Shown here: piece after piece, positions 57,354 through 58,719 of the stretch
How positions within the stretch are numbered: the first letter of the stretch is position 1
How the letters are laid out: the number at the start of each line of letters is the position of its first letter
Assembly (NCBI GenBank): GCA_031280685.1
Contig: JAITGM010000031.1
Coordinates: 1 to 58,719, forward strand
Direction: 5' to 3'
Source of the DNA: Christensenellaceae bacterium
GTDB taxonomy: Bacteria > Bacillota > Clostridia > Christensenellales > UBA1750
Length of the DNA: 58,719 nt
Notes under the pieces: generated by a model
The model's input: the letters and a program-made list of their open reading frames with translations, nothing else
Told to the model about the DNA's origin: nothing
The model's database searches: none
Made by a program: the position numbers and the translations under genes

Positions 57354-58568
57354 ATGGCCGTAACCATCAAGGATGTTCGCGCAATCTGCACGGCGCCCGC
57401 CAAGATCCCGCTGGTGATCGTGAAGGTAGAAACCAGCGAGCCCGGCCTCTACGGCATCGGCTGCGCAACCTTCACCCAACGCTGGAAGACCGTGGCCCAC
57501 GCGGTCGAGCACTACATGAAGCCCCTGCTCGTGGGCAAGGACGTTTCCACCATCGAGGATCATTGGCAGATGGCCATGGTCAGCGCCTACTGGCGCAACG
57601 GCCCCATCCTCAACAACGCGATCTCTGGCGTGGACGAAGCCCTGTGGGATATCAAGGGCAAGATGGCCAATATGCCGCTCTACGACCTGCTCGGCGGCAA
57701 GGTTCGCGAAGGCGCGCGCATCTACCGCCATGCAGACGGTAAAACCCTCGAAGAGGTAGGCGACAGGGTGCAGGCCTACATCGAGCAGGGCGTGCAGGTC
57801 GTGCGCGTGCAGCACGGCGGCTACGGCGGCAACAGCGGCGATGCAGTGCCCCTCTCGGCCCAGCGGCCCGAAAACGCGGTGCACGGCGCGTATTACGACC
57901 CGCTGCAGTACCAGCTTTCGGTCGTGAAGCTCTTTGACTACATCCGCAACCGCTTCGGCTTCGACGTGGAGCTTTGCCACGACGTACACGAGCACATCGA
58001 GCCCATCGAAGCCATTCGCCTGGCCAAAGAGCTCGAGCCCTACCGGCTCTTCTTCTACGAGGATTCCCTCGCGCCCGAGCAAATCGAGTGGTTTGAGATC
58101 ATGCGCAGGCAGACCCATACGCCGATTGCCATGGGCGAGCTGTTCAACAATCCGCGCGAGATCACCCCGCTGATCGCCAACAAGCTCATCGACTATATCC
58201 GCTGCCACGTCAGCCAGATCGGCGGCATCACCCCCGCCGTGAAGCTGGCGCATTTCTGCGAGGCTTTCTCGGTGCGCACGGCCTGGCACGGCCCGGGCGA
58301 TACCTCGCCGGTCGGTCACGCAGCCGATATCCACCTCGACGTTTCGAGCTGGAACTTCGGCATCCAGGAATGGTCCGGCTTTAACGACGCGACGCTCGAC
58401 GTCTTCCCCGGCTGCCCCGAGCAGCGCGGCGGCTATGTCTACCCCAACGCCAAGCCAGGACTTGGCATCGACATCAACGAAGAGCTCGCCAAGAAGTTCC
58501 CTTGCTCGGAGGAACTCCCCTTCTGGACGAACTCCCGCCGCCCCGACGGTTCCCTTTCCAGGCCCTAA
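57354..58568 (+). CDS. Mannonate dehydratase-family enolase-superfamily enzyme (ManD/RspA-like)
   Basis: A 404-residue enolase-superfamily enzyme, the length of RspA/ManD, which dehydrates D-mannonate (or D-gluconate) to 2-keto-3-deoxygluconate. Metal ligands Asp 210 (CHDVHEH), Glu 236 (YEDS) and Glu 262 (GELF), the catalytic His 212 and His 312 (WHGPGDTSP), and the Arg-Tyr pair near 151-157 (RVQHGGYGG) are all in place. Members differ in efficiency and some are inactive on mannonate. It starts 46 bases after the glycyl radical enzyme with AAGGAG. Confidence 0.9.
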   Translation: MAVTIKDVRAICTAPAKIPLVIVKVETSEPGLYGIGCATFTQRWKTVAHAVEHYMKPLLVGKDVSTIEDHWQMAMVSAYWRNGPILNNAISGVDEALWDIKGKMANMPLYDLLGGKVREGARIYRHADGKTLEEVGDRVQAYIEQGVQVVRVQHGGYGGNSGDAVPLSAQRPENAVHGAYYDPLQYQLSVVKLFDYIRNRFGFDVELCHDVHEHIEPIEAIRLAKELEPYRLFFYEDSLAPEQIEWFEIMRRQTHTPIAMGELFNNPREITPLIANKLIDYIRCHVSQIGGITPAVKLAHFCEAFSVRTAWHGPGDTSPVGHAADIHLDVSSWNFGIQEWSGFNDATLDVFPGCPEQRGGYVYPNAKPGLGIDINEELAKKFPCSEELPFWTNSRRPDGSLSRP

Positions 58569-58577
58569 ATGGTCTTG

Positions 58578-58619
58578 TTCAAGCAAAGAACCCCTCTTTC
58601 GAGGGGTTCTTTGCTTGAA
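58578..58619 (+). terminator. Terminator of the glycyl radical operon
   Basis: TTCAAGCAAAGAACCCCTC and its exact complement form a 19-bp stem with loop TTTC. It begins 10 bases after the ManD-family stop. Confidence 0.85.
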
Positions 58620-58639
58620 TCCGCGGAAGCGCGCTCCCC

Positions 58640-58719
58640 GCTGGGTCGCGCGCCTGAACGAAACCGCCTCGCTGCCGCTCGGCGCGAGCGGCGCGCTCGC
58701 CCCGCTCGCCCCGCTCGCG
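58640..58719. repeat. GC-rich palindromic end region
   Basis: CCGCTC-GGCGC-GAGCGG and GGCGCGCTCGCCCCGCTCGC occur at the window's right edge. The latter resembles the GGCGCGC hairpin of the composite repeats but is cut off. No gene can be read. Confidence 0.45.

Overview
The window is a GC-rich chromosome segment from a spore-forming Firmicute of the class Clostridia. Supporting evidence: spoIIR, sleB and ypeB in one operon, a VanW protein, DUF4364 and DUF5685 proteins, a CwlD-like amidase, an Amidase_6 protein, a T-box leader before thrS, and strong AGGAGG-type ribosome sites. An Oscillospirales or Christensenellales relative is an inference from GC content and gene content; no rRNA is present to settle it. 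I see no prophage, insertion sequence or CRISPR array. Recurrent vegetative promoters have a TATACT or TATAAT -10 box, often preceded by TGC.

Layout. 1-4 kb: the end of tuf, then a minus-strand ABC-2 exporter operon (two permeases plus ATPase) with a leader ORF and a terminator in front, and a hypothetical gene. 4-10 kb: asnS, a PHP-domain protein, a winged-helix protein and an MGH1-like glycosidase, then a tRNA operon (Thr-Tyr-Leu). 10-17.7 kb: a phosphodiesterase/phosphatase, an Atg22-type MFS carrier, a CwlD-like amidase, an amidohydrolase, a YbjN protein, an Amidase_6 protein, DUF4364 and an HPr-like protein lacking its histidine, then tRNA-Val. 18-21.2 kb: a ferrous-iron uptake operon (feoA, feoA, feoB, Cys-rich membrane protein) with TTAGC/GCTAA inverted repeats. 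21.4-29.7 kb: ispE, a very structured intergenic region, asd and thrS behind a T-box, a pyrimidine nucleoside phosphorylase with decayed repeats of its own 3' end, a zinc-ribbon protein, recR and ybaB. 30-35 kb: murA, a decayed coding remnant, an aminotransferase, a ureidoglycolate-lyase-like cupin and two tandem VOC proteins. 35-41.5 kb: PRC-barrel, VanW and a remarkable coiled-coil repeat protein, tRNA-Arg, a CD225-like protein, a DUF2752 protein and trmL. 41.5-48.6 kb: spoIIR-sleB-ypeB, then DUF5685-dnaJ-alaX-TSCPD-glyA. 48.7-53.6 kb: a hypothetical lipid-anchored or membrane protein, a Gfo/Idh/MocA oxidoreductase, GNAT, rpe and an ECF sigma factor with two membrane proteins.

54-58.6 kb: a compact three-gene operon with its own promoter and terminator encodes a glycyl radical activating enzyme, a glycyl radical enzyme and a mannonate-dehydratase-family enolase-superfamily enzyme. 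The glycyl radical enzyme has the catalytic Cys and radical Gly, but its active-site motif reads GCHW rather than the GCVE of characterised eliminases. This is the best candidate for an undescribed pathway here, probably anaerobic sugar-acid or polyol breakdown (inference).

The second notable signal is a composite structured repeat present at 22.4 and 53.7 kb: one GC hairpin followed by a stem that encloses three short hairpins. The outer stems differ in sequence between the copies yet still pair. The first hairpin also occurs alone at 39.8 kb.
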